A stretch of 49,475 nt of DNA, taken from positions 1 through 49,475 of the forward strand of contig JBBDMW010000069.1 in the NCBI GenBank assembly GCA_040878005.1, in the 5' to 3' direction. Under the pieces are notes generated by a model that did no database searches, was not told the DNA's origin, and saw nothing but the letters and a program-made list of their open reading frames with translations. Of the stretch, positions 8,069 to 16,017 are shown piece after piece. The stretch comes from JBBDMW01 sp040878005. GTDB lineage: Bacteria; Chloroflexota; Dehalococcoidia; Lucifugimonadales; Lucifugimonadaceae. Every line of letters starts with the position of its first letter. Within the stretch, counting starts at the first letter, position 1. The position numbers and the translations under genes are program-made.

Positions 8069-9168
8069 GCCCAGGTCTCTCTGTTCTTGTAGTGGACGGT
8101 TCTGTATATGCCCGCATGGCATATGCGGGGCGTTTGACGGCCCATCCCGCTGTCAGGGCCGTGGAAACCGCCGCCACGGGGGAGCAGGCCATCGAAAGGC
8201 TTCGCATGCATCAGCCGGACGTGGTCCTGCTGGATGTGCACATGCGCCGCATGGACGGTGTCCAAGTCCTGGAACGCATTCTTTCAGAATTCCCTGCGCC
8301 AGTAGTCCTGCTCGCAAACTCAACTGAAAACGACGCGAGGGACATCATCACCGGTCTTGAACAGGGCGCAGTGGATTACCAACTCAAGCCCCCCTCAGAT
8401 GAGCAGTGGGGACAGGATGACAACCTGCAGCGACTGGTCGACAAGCTTGCGGTCGCTGCAACGGTGCCCATCAACAGGCCGGGAGGGCGACCGTACCTGG
8501 TGCCATCGCATCATCCTTTAAAGGTCCCCCCGTGTGCAGACAGGCCAGGTCGTGTGGTCGTAATCGGCGCTTCCGTTGGCGGACCCCGGTCATTGATGTC
8601 ATTGATGCCGGACCTCTCACCGGATCCCTCCACCGGGTACCTGCTCGTTCAGCACATGGACGATTTTCTTAGCGCACCGATGGCCGCCCACCTGGACCAG
8701 CAAGGGCCGGTTACCGTTCGTGAAGCCCGGCGGGGCGACCGCCTGGCCGGCGCAGGAGCGCTGCTCGCGCCTGGGAGGCAGCATCTTGTGGTAGCAAGCA
8801 CGGGGGAGGTGGACTTTGCCGAGGAGCCATCTCATCAACGCCCGCGGCCGCTCATCGATTTGACGATGGAAACTGCGGCGAGGGCGTTTGGACCTGCTGC
8901 CATTGGCGTGATTCTCTCAGGCACAGGCACGGATGGCATCACCGGCGCCGCTGCCATCAAGGCGGCAGGCGGCACTGTGATCTGCGAAGACGAGTCTACC
9001 TGTGCGGTCTTCGACACTTGCAGGAGTGTCATTCGCAACGGGTATGCTGACATAGTCGTTCCCGTAACCGGCATTGGAAACGAAATCGCAGCCGCTTCCA
9101 GCCCGTCCGGCCACGGCACGAGGCATGCGGCTGGTACTCACACAGGTTGGAGACAGCCTTCACGCTGA
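8065..9168 (+). CDS. cheB: CheB-type protein-glutamate methylesterase with receiver domain
   Basis: The protein has 367 residues from GTG at 8065, overlapping the cheY stop. The receiver (about 1-120) has phospho-acceptor D57 in VLLDVHM and a lysine in LKPPSD, but the acidic pair reads VVDGS, so the second Asp is Gly. The methylesterase domain (about 165-355) has the catalytic residues in GASVGGP (Ser), VQHMDD (His) and GTGTDG (Asp). CheB removes methyl groups from chemoreceptors, yet no CheR, CheW or receptor gene is present here. Either receptors lie elsewhere or the enzyme acts on another target. The altered receiver may bind Mg2+ poorly. Confidence 0.88.
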   Translation: MSPGLSVLVVDGSVYARMAYAGRLTAHPAVRAVETAATGEQAIERLRMHQPDVVLLDVHMRRMDGVQVLERILSEFPAPVVLLANSTENDARDIITGLEQGAVDYQLKPPSDEQWGQDDNLQRLVDKLAVAATVPINRPGGRPYLVPSHHPLKVPPCADRPGRVVVIGASVGGPRSLMSLMPDLSPDPSTGYLLVQHMDDFLSAPMAAHLDQQGPVTVREARRGDRLAGAGALLAPGRQHLVVASTGEVDFAEEPSHQRPRPLIDLTMETAARAFGPAAIGVILSGTGTDGITGAAAIKAAGGTVICEDESTCAVFDTCRSVIRNGYADIVVPVTGIGNEIAAASSPSGHGTRHAAGTHTGWRQPSR

Positions 9169-9281
9169 ACCGCACACCTCGGGTTTCTCATCAATGGTGA
9201 TTAGCCGGGTCGAACTGCCCCGGCACGCCTGCCACGACCGAAATTGTCTGCCGGCTTTTACTCCGGACTGTGAACAGCCAC

Positions 9282-9821
9282 ATGGAAGAAAACGAGCACG
9301 TCCTGTCGCAAGAGGAGATCGACGCCCTTTTGGTTAGTGCAGAGACTGATGATGAAACTGCGCCTGTAGAACCGTCAGCGGACGCGGCTGGACAACAACC
9401 CGATGCGGAGCAGGCCTCAGACGACGACGGCGAAGCCAGCACCGAAGAAGTTCCTGAGGGTGACGCCGGCGACATTGCAGGTGAGCCCATGAACCCGGCG
9501 CCCGCCAAGGCACAAGAGGATAAGACCGGTGAGGTTGCCGCCCTGTCTCAGGGCCTCGGTAAGGCACTTGCCAGGATCAACGCTCTCGAAAAAAAGATGG
9601 ACATCCTAAAAGACAAGCTAAAGGGGACAGCAACAGGCCTGCCCAGGAAACTACCGGAGCGGCTGTCCATACTTGAACAGGGAAGCGCAGCCTCCCCAAC
9701 GTTCAACCTGTATCACAAGTTCACCTGCGCCTCATGCGAAACCAGTGGCGCTGTCCAGGAGCGAGTCCGCTGCGGGAACTGCGGCAAGGAAGGCTGGTTC
9801 GGCAGGAAGAGTTCCGAGTAA
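9282..9821 (+). CDS. Zinc-ribbon protein with N-terminal FliM/FliY-type CheY-binding peptide
   Basis: This 179-residue protein begins MEENEHVLSQEEIDALL, which matches the N-terminal peptide by which the flagellar switch proteins FliM and FliY bind phospho-CheY. Residues about 20-80 are acidic and probably disordered. Residues about 85-115 are a charged helix/coiled-coil (LGKALARINALEKKMDILKD). Residues about 145-179 form a zinc ribbon with two CxxC pairs (CASC, CGNC). No FliM middle domain or FliN-like domain is present. It is the last gene of the kinase-CheY-CheB cluster, 113 bp after cheB. I infer that it is the output partner of CheY~P, with the ribbon contacting another protein or nucleic acid. 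A GTG at 9270 is an alternative start. Confidence 0.75.
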   Translation: MEENEHVLSQEEIDALLVSAETDDETAPVEPSADAAGQQPDAEQASDDDGEASTEEVPEGDAGDIAGEPMNPAPAKAQEDKTGEVAALSQGLGKALARINALEKKMDILKDKLKGTATGLPRKLPERLSILEQGSAASPTFNLYHKFTCASCETSGAVQERVRCGNCGKEGWFGRKSSE

Positions 9822-9830
9822 ACGGATCAA

Positions 9831-10001
9831 TCACCTGCCATGGCTGCCCGTCATCCGCCGAGCCAGCACCACTGCCACTCCAATGATTAGCGCCGCCACC
9901 AGTATGACGATCACCGCCTGGACAATCTCCGCCAGCAGCATGACAGATCCAATGCCCACCAGGATCAGCAGCAAAACAGCGGCCAACAAGTACACAAGCA
10001 C
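9831..10001 (-). CDS. Small hydrophobic membrane protein (56 aa)
   Basis: Reading from GTG at 10001, the product begins VYLLAAVLLLIL after two residues and is almost wholly hydrophobic, with two membrane helices (about 2-24 and 26-46) and a basic tail (ARRMTGSHGR). GGGAGGGG lies about seven bases upstream of this GTG, which makes it a better start than the longer frame upstream. It points toward the zinc-ribbon gene and ends ten bases from its stop. The function is unknown. Confidence 0.5.
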   Translation of the reverse strand: MLVYLLAAVLLLILVGIGSVMLLAEIVQAVIVILVAALIIGVAVVLARRMTGSHGR

Positions 10002-10199
10002 TTCGCACCCCTCCCATGCACCATGCGCCAATCGGCCGGAGGCCCCCAACCGGCATGCCTGCGGCTTCAGGCTCAAGAATGAACTGGTGGGGAGGTCCTT
10101 ACAACGGCCAGCAGGTTGATTAGGCAATTGCCTCAGGAGTGAAAAACATGGAAGCGTCTGCACCGGAAGGGGCATCAAAGGGGCGCTTGCTCATTCGCG

Positions 10200-10301
10200 C
10201 TAACTCGCTGCCTCTTGCAGGGTCGATGTGCAATGAGGGCAACGGCTCGCGTTTAGAGCAATGGTAGACACACAGAACGGACATGCCGTGAAGCTGCGCA
10301 T
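10200..10301 (-). CDS. Zinc-ribbon microprotein (33 aa)
   Basis: The short frame reads MRSFTACPFCVSTIALNASR, then CPHCTSTLQEAAS. Two CPxC pairs ten residues apart form a classical small zinc ribbon, and the pattern resembles the CPxC tails found on some MscL and membrane proteins. GAGG lies five bases before the ATG at 10301; an alternative ATG is at 10328. It lies 40 bp downstream of tRNA-Pro on the same strand and could be expressed from that transcript. Because of its size it could be missed or spurious, but the cysteine spacing argues that it is real. Confidence 0.45.
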   Translation of the reverse strand: MRSFTACPFCVSTIALNASRCPHCTSTLQEAAS

Positions 10302-10341
10302 GGCAACCTCGTAGCCATGCCTGCACATCGAATCCGGAAAA

Positions 10342-10416
10342 TGGTCGGGGCGGCGGGATTCGAACCCACGACCCCCTGGTCCCAAACCAGGTGCGCTACC
10401 GCTGCGCTACGCCCCG
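10342..10416 (-). tRNA. tRNA-Pro (UGG), CCA encoded
   Basis: On the reverse strand the acceptor stem CGGGGCG pairs with CGCCCCG. The D arm contains AGCGGTAGCGC. The anticodon stem CCTGG/CCAGG encloses the loop TTTGGGA with anticodon TGG, and the T arm contains GGGTTCGAATCCC. Discriminator A and an encoded CCA follow the acceptor stem. All arms pair well, so this is a functional-looking tRNA for proline CCN codons. Confidence 0.96.
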
Positions 10417-10718
10417 ACTGCTCGACTTGGCCATTGTGCAGCACCCAATTGTAGATGGTACCGCGTCTAAATAGCTCATTGCGCCAGGTTGACCGGCAAA
10501 ATGCCCCGATACGGCTATCCGCGAAAGTCTTCAGGCTGCCTTTGGCCCTGGCCATCTTGGAGCACCCACGCACAAACTCTTGCTCAATTCCTGTTGTTAA
10601 AGATGAGGGCCAGAGTGATACTTAAATGTAGAACTTCCAGAACATGATCGAGGGTATTCTGCTCCCGGTCATCGCGTGATCGCCATCCTTTTGCACGCGC
10701 CGCACGGCGCAGAATACC
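10417..10718. other. Intergenic region upstream of tRNA-Pro and the MFS gene
   Basis: About 300 bp between divergent genes. No coding sequence is supported. It should hold the tRNA promoter on the reverse strand and the promoter of the MFS gene on the forward strand; I cannot point to clear boxes. Confidence 0.4.
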
Positions 10719-11999
10719 TTGTCCACCGTCACCACTGCCGCGCCCAACGTGGCGGAACGCCAGCCAGTCCGACGCCTCCGCCGCGGCCATCCCCTGGGAG
10801 TCCTTCGCTCCAGGCAGTTCCGAAAATACTGGCTAGCCGGATTCTTCAGCTTCATTGGCTTCGCCACGCAGATGCTGGCGCGCGGCTGGCTGATGAACGA
10901 CCTGACCCATTCGCCTTTCATGGTGGCCATGGTCCAGGCAGCCATGATGGCGCCGATGTTCTTCCTTTCACTTGTTGGCGGTGTCCTCGCAGACCGCGTC
11001 GACCGCAAGCAGTTGACCATTGCGGCAGACGTGGCATCGCTTGGCGGGTACGCCCTGCTGGCCATGCTGGTAGTGACCAGCGTGGTGCAGCCGTGGCACA
11101 TCATTGCCATATCAGTGTGGAACGGCATCGGCTTCGCCCTGTCCATGCCAGGCAGGCAGGCGCTGGTGAGCAGCGTAGTGCACCGCGAACAACTGAGGAC
11201 GGCGGTTGGCCTTGCGGCGACCACGTTTAACAGCTCTCAGATAGTGGGGGCATCCGTCGCAGGCCTCATGATTGCCAGCATTGGCACAGGGTGGACTTTT
11301 GCCGCCAGTGCGTTAGTCATGCTTCCCGCCATAGCCCTGTACGTTTCATTAAAGCCAAACCACATGCCGAAGCGCGTTGGCCCTCCTGAGTCCATCATGA
11401 CCAACCTGCGCGTGGGCTTGAGGTACACAGCCGCCGACCCAACGTTGCGGCTGCTCATGCTTGGCGCCCTTGTCATCGCTACAACTGTGGGCCCGTTCCA
11501 GGCGCTGCTGCCTGTGTTCGTGACTGATGTATACAACCTCACGGGCGGAGCGCTTGGAATTATGGTTCTTGTGGCAGGCATTGGCTCGTTGACAGGCTCG
11601 ATAGCCATCCTGTCCATAGGCGGCAGAGTGCCCCATGAGCGGGTCGAGATCCTTTTCGGCCTCATAGCGGCCGTTGCGCTCATTGGCTTCGCACTATCTC
11701 CGTGGTACCCGCTGTCCGTCGCGCTGGTCGGCATAACGGCCTTCGCCATGACTTCTTTCATGGTATCCAACATGACGGTGGTACAGGTTGTAGTGCCGGA
11801 CTCGCTGCGGGGCAGGGTCATGAGTGTCCGGTTCCTGGTCATCGGCTGTCAGCCCCTTGGAGCAGCCGCCATTGGCGCAGCCGCTGAGGTCTGGGGGCCG
11901 CCCACGGGAGTGGCCCTGGTGGCAGGCATTGGCGCACTGGCCTTTCTTGTCGTGCAAATCACCGGAAAGGCCGCGGGACACAAGGCGCCTGTCGCCTGA
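10719..11999 (+). CDS. MFS transporter (MFS_3/EntS-like exporter)
   Basis: This protein of about 426 residues has twelve predicted membrane helices and a short basic cytoplasmic N-terminus. The loop between helices 2 and 3 carries GGVLADRVDRKQ, the MFS signature G-x-x-x-D-R-x-x-R/K. The C-terminal half contains VVPDSLRGRVMSVRFL, typical of the EntS/MFS_3 group that exports siderophores or drugs. The start is uncertain: TTG at 10719 gives the full length but has no good ribosome-binding site, and later GTG codons are possible. It is followed after 42 bp by the EndoQ gene on the same strand, but the two functions are not obviously related. The substrate is unknown. Confidence 0.85.
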   Translation: MSTVTTAAPNVAERQPVRRLRRGHPLGVLRSRQFRKYWLAGFFSFIGFATQMLARGWLMNDLTHSPFMVAMVQAAMMAPMFFLSLVGGVLADRVDRKQLTIAADVASLGGYALLAMLVVTSVVQPWHIIAISVWNGIGFALSMPGRQALVSSVVHREQLRTAVGLAATTFNSSQIVGASVAGLMIASIGTGWTFAASALVMLPAIALYVSLKPNHMPKRVGPPESIMTNLRVGLRYTAADPTLRLLMLGALVIATTVGPFQALLPVFVTDVYNLTGGALGIMVLVAGIGSLTGSIAILSIGGRVPHERVEILFGLIAAVALIGFALSPWYPLSVALVGITAFAMTSFMVSNMTVVQVVVPDSLRGRVMSVRFLVIGCQPLGAAAIGAAAEVWGPPTGVALVAGIGALAFLVVQITGKAAGHKAPVA

Positions 12000-12041
12000 C
12001 GCCATCGGGATATACGCAGCGAAGCCGTATAGACTGGACAA

Positions 12042-13262
12042 ATGGCGCAGACTCGGATCGTCGCTGACCTGCATCTCCATTCCCGCTTCGCCCGCGCAAC
12101 AAGCCGGAATCTAAACCTTGCTGCCCTGGCGTCTTCGGCGCGCGGGAAGGGCATCACTCTCCTGGCAGCGCCCGACTTCACTCACCCCGCCTGGCTGGAA
12201 GAAATGCGCGGCGAGCTGGTCGAAGATGGAGACGGAATCTATGCGGCGCATGGCGCAAGGTTCATGCTCGCCACCGAGGTCGCATGCAACTGGCAACAGG
12301 GTGGCCGCGGCCGGCGTGTCCACATACTGGTGCTGGCGCCAGGCTTCGCTGCGGTGGACCGCTTCAACAAGGCTCTCGACCGCGTTGCGAACCGAGAAGA
12401 GGACGGGCGGCCGGCGCTCGGCATCTCTGGGCACGACCTTGCGCTTATGGCATGGGAGGCGGACCCACGATGCGTGATCATCCCGGCGCACGTGTGGACG
12501 CCGTGGTTCGGACTCTACGGCTCCAAGTCCGGTTTTGACTCACTCGAAGAATGCTTTGGTGACGTGTCGGACCGCATCAAGGCAGTAGAGACGGGGCTGT
12601 CCAGCGACCCACCCATGAACTGGCGAGTGCCGGACGTTGACCGCATGAGCATCGTCTCCTTCTCCGATGCCCACTCGGCGCCCAAGATGGGCCGGGAACT
12701 GACGGTGCTGGACGCTGAATTCTCATACTCCTCTGTTGCTTCTGCGCTGGAAGGCAACGGCGTACTGGAAACGATTGAGTTTCACCCGGAGCACGGCAAG
12801 TATCACTTCGACGGTCATCGAAAGTGCGATGTGAGGATGACGCCCGCCGAGAGCGCGGCCGTGAAGTACCGGTGTCCCGTATGTGGACGCAAGCTGACAC
12901 TCGGCGTGCTTCACAGGGTGGAAGAGCTTGCGGGCAGGCCGCCACTGCAAAGCAAGAGCCGGGGCAGCCTCGTGAGCGGTCCCGCGGACAGGCCGCCGTT
13001 CAGGTCCCTGGTACCACTGCAGGAGTTGCTGTCGCAGGCGCTTGGGGTGGGAACAGGCGCCAAACGAGTGACGCGAGCCTACCACTCGCTGGTGGAAGAG
13101 TTGGGCGGAGAGTTGGATGTGCTGATCTCTTCGGAGATTTCTGACATCGAGCGCATCACAGATTCCACCGTGGCCGCAGCCGTAAGTGCGGTGCGTGAGG
13201 GCCATGTTGAAACAGAACCGGGCTATGACGGGGTATACGGCTCGGTGAAAGCAATCATCTAA
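12042..13262 (+). CDS. Endonuclease Q-like PHP-domain DNA repair nuclease
   Basis: This 406-residue protein has the EndoQ layout. The N-terminal PHP metal-dependent domain contains ADLHLHSRFA at residues 8-17, then LLAAPDFTH, TEVAC, IIPAHVWTPWFG and SFSDAHS as metal and active-site segments. A zinc finger follows around residue 280 (CDVRMTP, then YRCPVCGRKL), and a helical C-terminal domain completes it. EndoQ, known from Thermococcales and some bacteria, nicks DNA 5' of deaminated bases and abasic sites. TATAGACT about ten bases upstream of the ATG could be a -10 box giving a short or absent leader. Length and motifs fit well. Confidence 0.88.
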   Translation: MAQTRIVADLHLHSRFARATSRNLNLAALASSARGKGITLLAAPDFTHPAWLEEMRGELVEDGDGIYAAHGARFMLATEVACNWQQGGRGRRVHILVLAPGFAAVDRFNKALDRVANREEDGRPALGISGHDLALMAWEADPRCVIIPAHVWTPWFGLYGSKSGFDSLEECFGDVSDRIKAVETGLSSDPPMNWRVPDVDRMSIVSFSDAHSAPKMGRELTVLDAEFSYSSVASALEGNGVLETIEFHPEHGKYHFDGHRKCDVRMTPAESAAVKYRCPVCGRKLTLGVLHRVEELAGRPPLQSKSRGSLVSGPADRPPFRSLVPLQELLSQALGVGTGAKRVTRAYHSLVEELGGELDVLISSEISDIERITDSTVAAAVSAVREGHVETEPGYDGVYGSVKAII

Positions 13263-13286
13263 AAGACGCCCGCAAAATGGCCCCTG

Positions 13287-13346
13287 CCGGTAATACACCG
13301 GTAAGTGAGATGGCCGCAGACTGACCTCATACCGGCAATAAACCGG
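13287..13346. promoter_or_regulatory. Pair of 15-bp CCGG-N7-CCGG repeats (possible operator)
   Basis: CCGGTAATACACCGG at 13287-13301 and CCGGCAATAAACCGG at 13332-13346 match at 13 of 15 positions and start 45 bp apart, roughly four helical turns. Each is a short dyad. They lie between EndoQ and the zinc-ribbon gene at 13389, so they could be operator half-sites or hairpins for that small operon. No regulator can be named. Confidence 0.4.
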
Positions 13347-13388
13347 CGGCGGCGGGACCAGGAACCGTACCGCGGTGAGGAGGTCAGG

Positions 13389-13592
13389 ATGATTATCTTC
13401 AAGTCGTGCAGACGCTGTAATGGCGACCTGCATTTGCGGCGGGACACCTACGGTCCACACCTGACCTGCCTCCAGTGCGGCTTCGTCCGGGACTTCCCGG
13501 TCCGTTCCCAATCAGAGTCTGACGCGGCCGCTTCAATTCCCATACAAGATGATCAGCGTGTCCTGGTGAGCAGCCAGGCGGGTGGTGTGTGA
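13389..13592 (+). CDS. Small zinc-ribbon protein (67 aa)
   Basis: The product begins MIIFKSCRRCNGDLHLRRDT and has a second pair, CLQCGF. Two CxxC pairs form one zinc ribbon; the C-terminal half is polar and probably disordered. AGGAGG at 13379-13383 lies close before the ATG and fixes the start. The stop overlaps the ATG of the next gene by one base, so the two are translationally coupled. Such ribbons often bind nucleic acid or serve as small adaptors. Its role is unknown, but the ribosome-binding site and cysteine pattern make it a solid gene call. Confidence 0.7.
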   Translation: MIIFKSCRRCNGDLHLRRDTYGPHLTCLQCGFVRDFPVRSQSESDAAASIPIQDDQRVLVSSQAGGV

Positions 13593-13705
13593 TGCCAGAA
13601 CCCACAGAGCCGTTTCTGACTCCGGGGGAGATGCGGTGGAGGTTTGCCTGGGCCATAGGGATGACCATCTCCATGGTGGCTTTCCTGGCCGGGCTGATCA
13701 TATAA
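13592..13705 (+). CDS. Single-pass membrane microprotein (37 aa)
   Basis: Starting at an ATG that overlaps the preceding TGA (TGATG), the product begins MPEPTEPFLTPGEMRWRFAW and ends in GMTISMVAFLAGLII. A polar acidic N-terminus precedes one membrane helix of about 17-18 residues reaching the C-terminus. It is followed directly by a strong terminator, consistent with the end of an operon. Coupling to the zinc-ribbon gene suggests the two products work together, perhaps tethering the ribbon protein to the membrane; that is inference. Confidence 0.6.
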   Translation: MPEPTEPFLTPGEMRWRFAWAIGMTISMVAFLAGLII

Positions 13706-13733
13706 GCAGGGGCACGCGGTGACGTGCCCCTGC
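13706..13733. terminator. Bidirectional rho-independent terminator
   Basis: GCAGGGGCACG (13706-13716) and its exact inverse (13723-13733) enclose a 6-base loop, with T residues after the forward arm and A/T before it. It lies between convergent genes ending at 13705 and 13739 and probably serves both. Confidence 0.85.
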
Positions 13734-13738
13734 TTTGT

Positions 13739-14506
13739 CTAACTCTTCAGGTCGTGCACAATCTTCTCGCACGCCTGCATGTAGATTGTTGCGTCGACGT
13801 TGATCGACAGGTACTGCACGCCAAGGTCTATCAGCCACTTGCCCATCTCAACGTCCTTGGCGTAAGAGCCAACTGCCCTGCCCTGGCCGCGGGCCTTGTC
13901 AGTGGCTTCCTTGAGCGCCGCCTCCACCTTTGAGCTTCGCACATCGCCGGGGACGCCCAGCGACTGTGAGATGTCATAAGGCCCCAGGAACAGCACGTCT
14001 ATGCCGTCAACCGTCATGATCTCGTCCAGGTTGTCGAGACCCTTGCGGCCTTCGATGTGGACAACAATCATGGTCTCTTCGTTCTGGCGGTCCGTGTGAT
14101 TGTCCCCGCCGTCCTTGAAGTAGTTCCCCGCCCTCGTGAATATCGAAAGGCCGCGCTCACCCAGCGGCGAATACTTGGCGGAATGGACGACCTTCTCTGC
14201 GTCCGCTATTGAATTGATCTGCGGCACCTGTACTCCGTCCGACCCAATATCCAGCGCCCTGAGGATCAAGCGCTCATCGTTGTCCCCCACGCGGATGATG
14301 GGCGATACGCCGGCGCCATGCGCGGCTATGACAAGGTCGGTGGCGGTCTGCATGTCAACTGGCCCATGCTCAGTGTCGATAATACAGAAATCGATGCCGG
14401 CATAGCCGAGGGTGTCGACCATGGTCATGGAGGGCACGATCACAAATGGCCCGACGACTACGTCGCCAGCCTGTAGACGCTTCTTTAGATTGCCGCGGTT
14501 CGGCAT
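13739..14506 (-). CDS. HpcH/HpaI-family aldolase (2-keto-3-deoxy-acid aldolase type)
   Basis: This 255-residue TIM-barrel class II aldolase reversibly cleaves 2-keto-3-deoxy sugar acids or 4-hydroxy-2-oxo acids to pyruvate plus an aldehyde. Motifs are CIIDTEHGPVDM, RVGDND, GVQVPQI, a metal-ligand glutamate in VVHIEG, and LGPYDISQSLG with the second metal ligand. The ATG at 14506 is preferred over an upstream in-frame TTG because GAGGAG lies about nine bases before it. It stands alone between a terminator and a divergent metallo-hydrolase gene. The likely role is sugar-acid or aromatic catabolism; the exact substrate is unknown. Confidence 0.9.
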   Translation of the reverse strand: MPNRGNLKKRLQAGDVVVGPFVIVPSMTMVDTLGYAGIDFCIIDTEHGPVDMQTATDLVIAAHGAGVSPIIRVGDNDERLILRALDIGSDGVQVPQINSIADAEKVVHSAKYSPLGERGLSIFTRAGNYFKDGGDNHTDRQNEETMIVVHIEGRKGLDNLDEIMTVDGIDVLFLGPYDISQSLGVPGDVRSSKVEAALKEATDKARGQGRAVGSYAKDVEMGKWLIDLGVQYLSINVDATIYMQACEKIVHDLKS

Positions 14507-14665
14507 GAACAACACTCCTCGTCACAGTTCTTATTGCAAGGCCGCTCCGGCCCATTCAACTGGGCGAACGCCGGGGCACAGTGTAGCTGCTTTTCACGAA
14601 GGCACGGAATCGCCCGCCCATGAACCGGCGCTCCGCCTGTCGGCGTCAGGTACCATCGGGTGTTG

Positions 14666-15723
14666 ATGCCTGGACAAAAACAAGACTCTCCAACCAACTG
14701 CGGCCCAGGTTCCAGCGAGATCATTTTCCTTGGGACCGGCACATCAGAGGGCGTGCCGCGCGTCACCTGCCTGGTAAACCCGGAGCTGGGTTGCCGCGTG
14801 TGCCCTGACGCCGTGCGCCCGGGATCGAAGAACCGCCGGCGGAACACGTCGTTGCTGATCCGCTATTCACACCCGGACGGACGCAAGCGAAATATCGTCA
14901 TTGACGTGGGTAAGTTCTTCTACCACTCCGCCATTGAATGGTTTCCACGGTATGACATCCGGACGCTGGATGCGGTGGTGCTGACGCACGCCCACGCTGA
15001 CGCCTCTGGCGGACTCGATGACCTGCGCGACTGGACAAACAACGGGCAGTCCACAATTCCCATCTACCTGCGGGAACAGGACCTCGACGTAATCTCCAAG
15101 ACCAACTATTNNNNNNNNNNNNNNNNNNNNNNNNNNNNNNNNNNNNNNNNNNNNNNNNNNNNNNNNNNNNNNNNNNNNNNNNNNNNNNNNNNNNNNNNNN
15201 NNNNNNNNNNATTCCCATCTACCTGCGGGAACAGGACCTCGACGTAATCTCCAAGACCAACTATTACCTGGTGGACCAGAGCCAGGTATCCAGCGGCGGC
15301 ACAGTCGCGCAGCTTCAGTTCAAAGCCATAGATGAGAAGCCGTTTGAAGTTGAGGGACTGACTCTGACCCCGCTTCCTGTCTGGCACGGCCGGCCGTTCA
15401 CATGCTTTGGATTCCGGTTCGGGGACGTGTGCTACATATCTGACGTGTCGGAGATACCTGGCGAAACCGCCCGCCTGGTGGAAGGCTGCGGCCTGCTCAT
15501 ACTCGATGCGCTCCGGCCGGAGTCGACCCACGGCTCCCACTTCACCATCGAGCAGGCGATAGAGCATGTCCGGCTGTTGCGCCCAAAGCGCACTTTGTTC
15601 ACGGACATGGCGCACGACATAGACCACGAGCCGGTGGACCAGTGGCTCCATGGTCTGAAGAAAAGCGATGGCCTGGATATTCGGCTGGCGTATGACGGTC
15701 TGCGCGTGCCGGTGGATCTTTAG
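14666..15723 (+). CDS. PhnP-like metallo-beta-lactamase-fold hydrolase, split by an assembly gap
   Basis: The protein carries the MBL-fold signature VVLTHAHADASGG, preceded by FLGTGTSEGVPR and a Cys pair (GCRVCPDA) as in PhnP-type phosphodiesterases. The downstream part has PVWHG, FGDVCYISDVSE and LFTDMAHDID, supplying the remaining metal ligands. The gene appears broken by 100 N at 15111-15210, but bases 15056-15110 are repeated exactly at 15211-15265. Removing one copy and the N run (155 bp) restores a single frame of 300 residues from ATG 14666, joined at KTNYYLVDQ. I therefore call it one intact gene. PhnP homologues hydrolyse cyclic nucleotide-like phosphodiesters; the substrate here is unknown. 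Confidence 0.85.
15111..15210. other. 100-N scaffold gap flanked by an identical 55-bp overlap
   Basis: Exactly 100 N separate two identical 55-bp sequences (15056-15110 and 15211-15265). This is the pattern left when two overlapping contigs are joined with a default spacer. The biology supports closing the gap to zero, since the flanking gene then reads through. Confidence 0.9.
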
Positions 15724-16017
15724 CGTCAGCTCGTCCTTCGCCTTGTCGTGGCGCGTCGATTAGTCCCCAAAAGGACAGGGTGCGCGCCGGGCCAACGCAA
15801 AAACCCCTCCAGATGCGCCGCGTGGCGATTCCATGCGGTTCCGTGTACAGGTCTTGGGATATTGCTCATCGGCGTGTTTTTCACTCCTTGCAGCCCGTGG
15901 CTGCGGCACGATAAAAGCTAATTCCCCAGCGCCGCCGGGAAACATCGGCCACCGCCGCGAAAATCAGGGCTACTGACCCCCAGCCACGTAAAAGGGGGCG
16001 CTAACTTGGAGGTATAG
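15724..16017. other. Intergenic leader before the pentapeptide gene
   Basis: No gene is supported here. A possible promoter is TTGCAG around 15889 with TAAAAG about 18 bases downstream; the spacer can fold into a short GC hairpin. GGAGG at 16008-16012 is the ribosome-binding site of the next gene. Confidence 0.35.
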
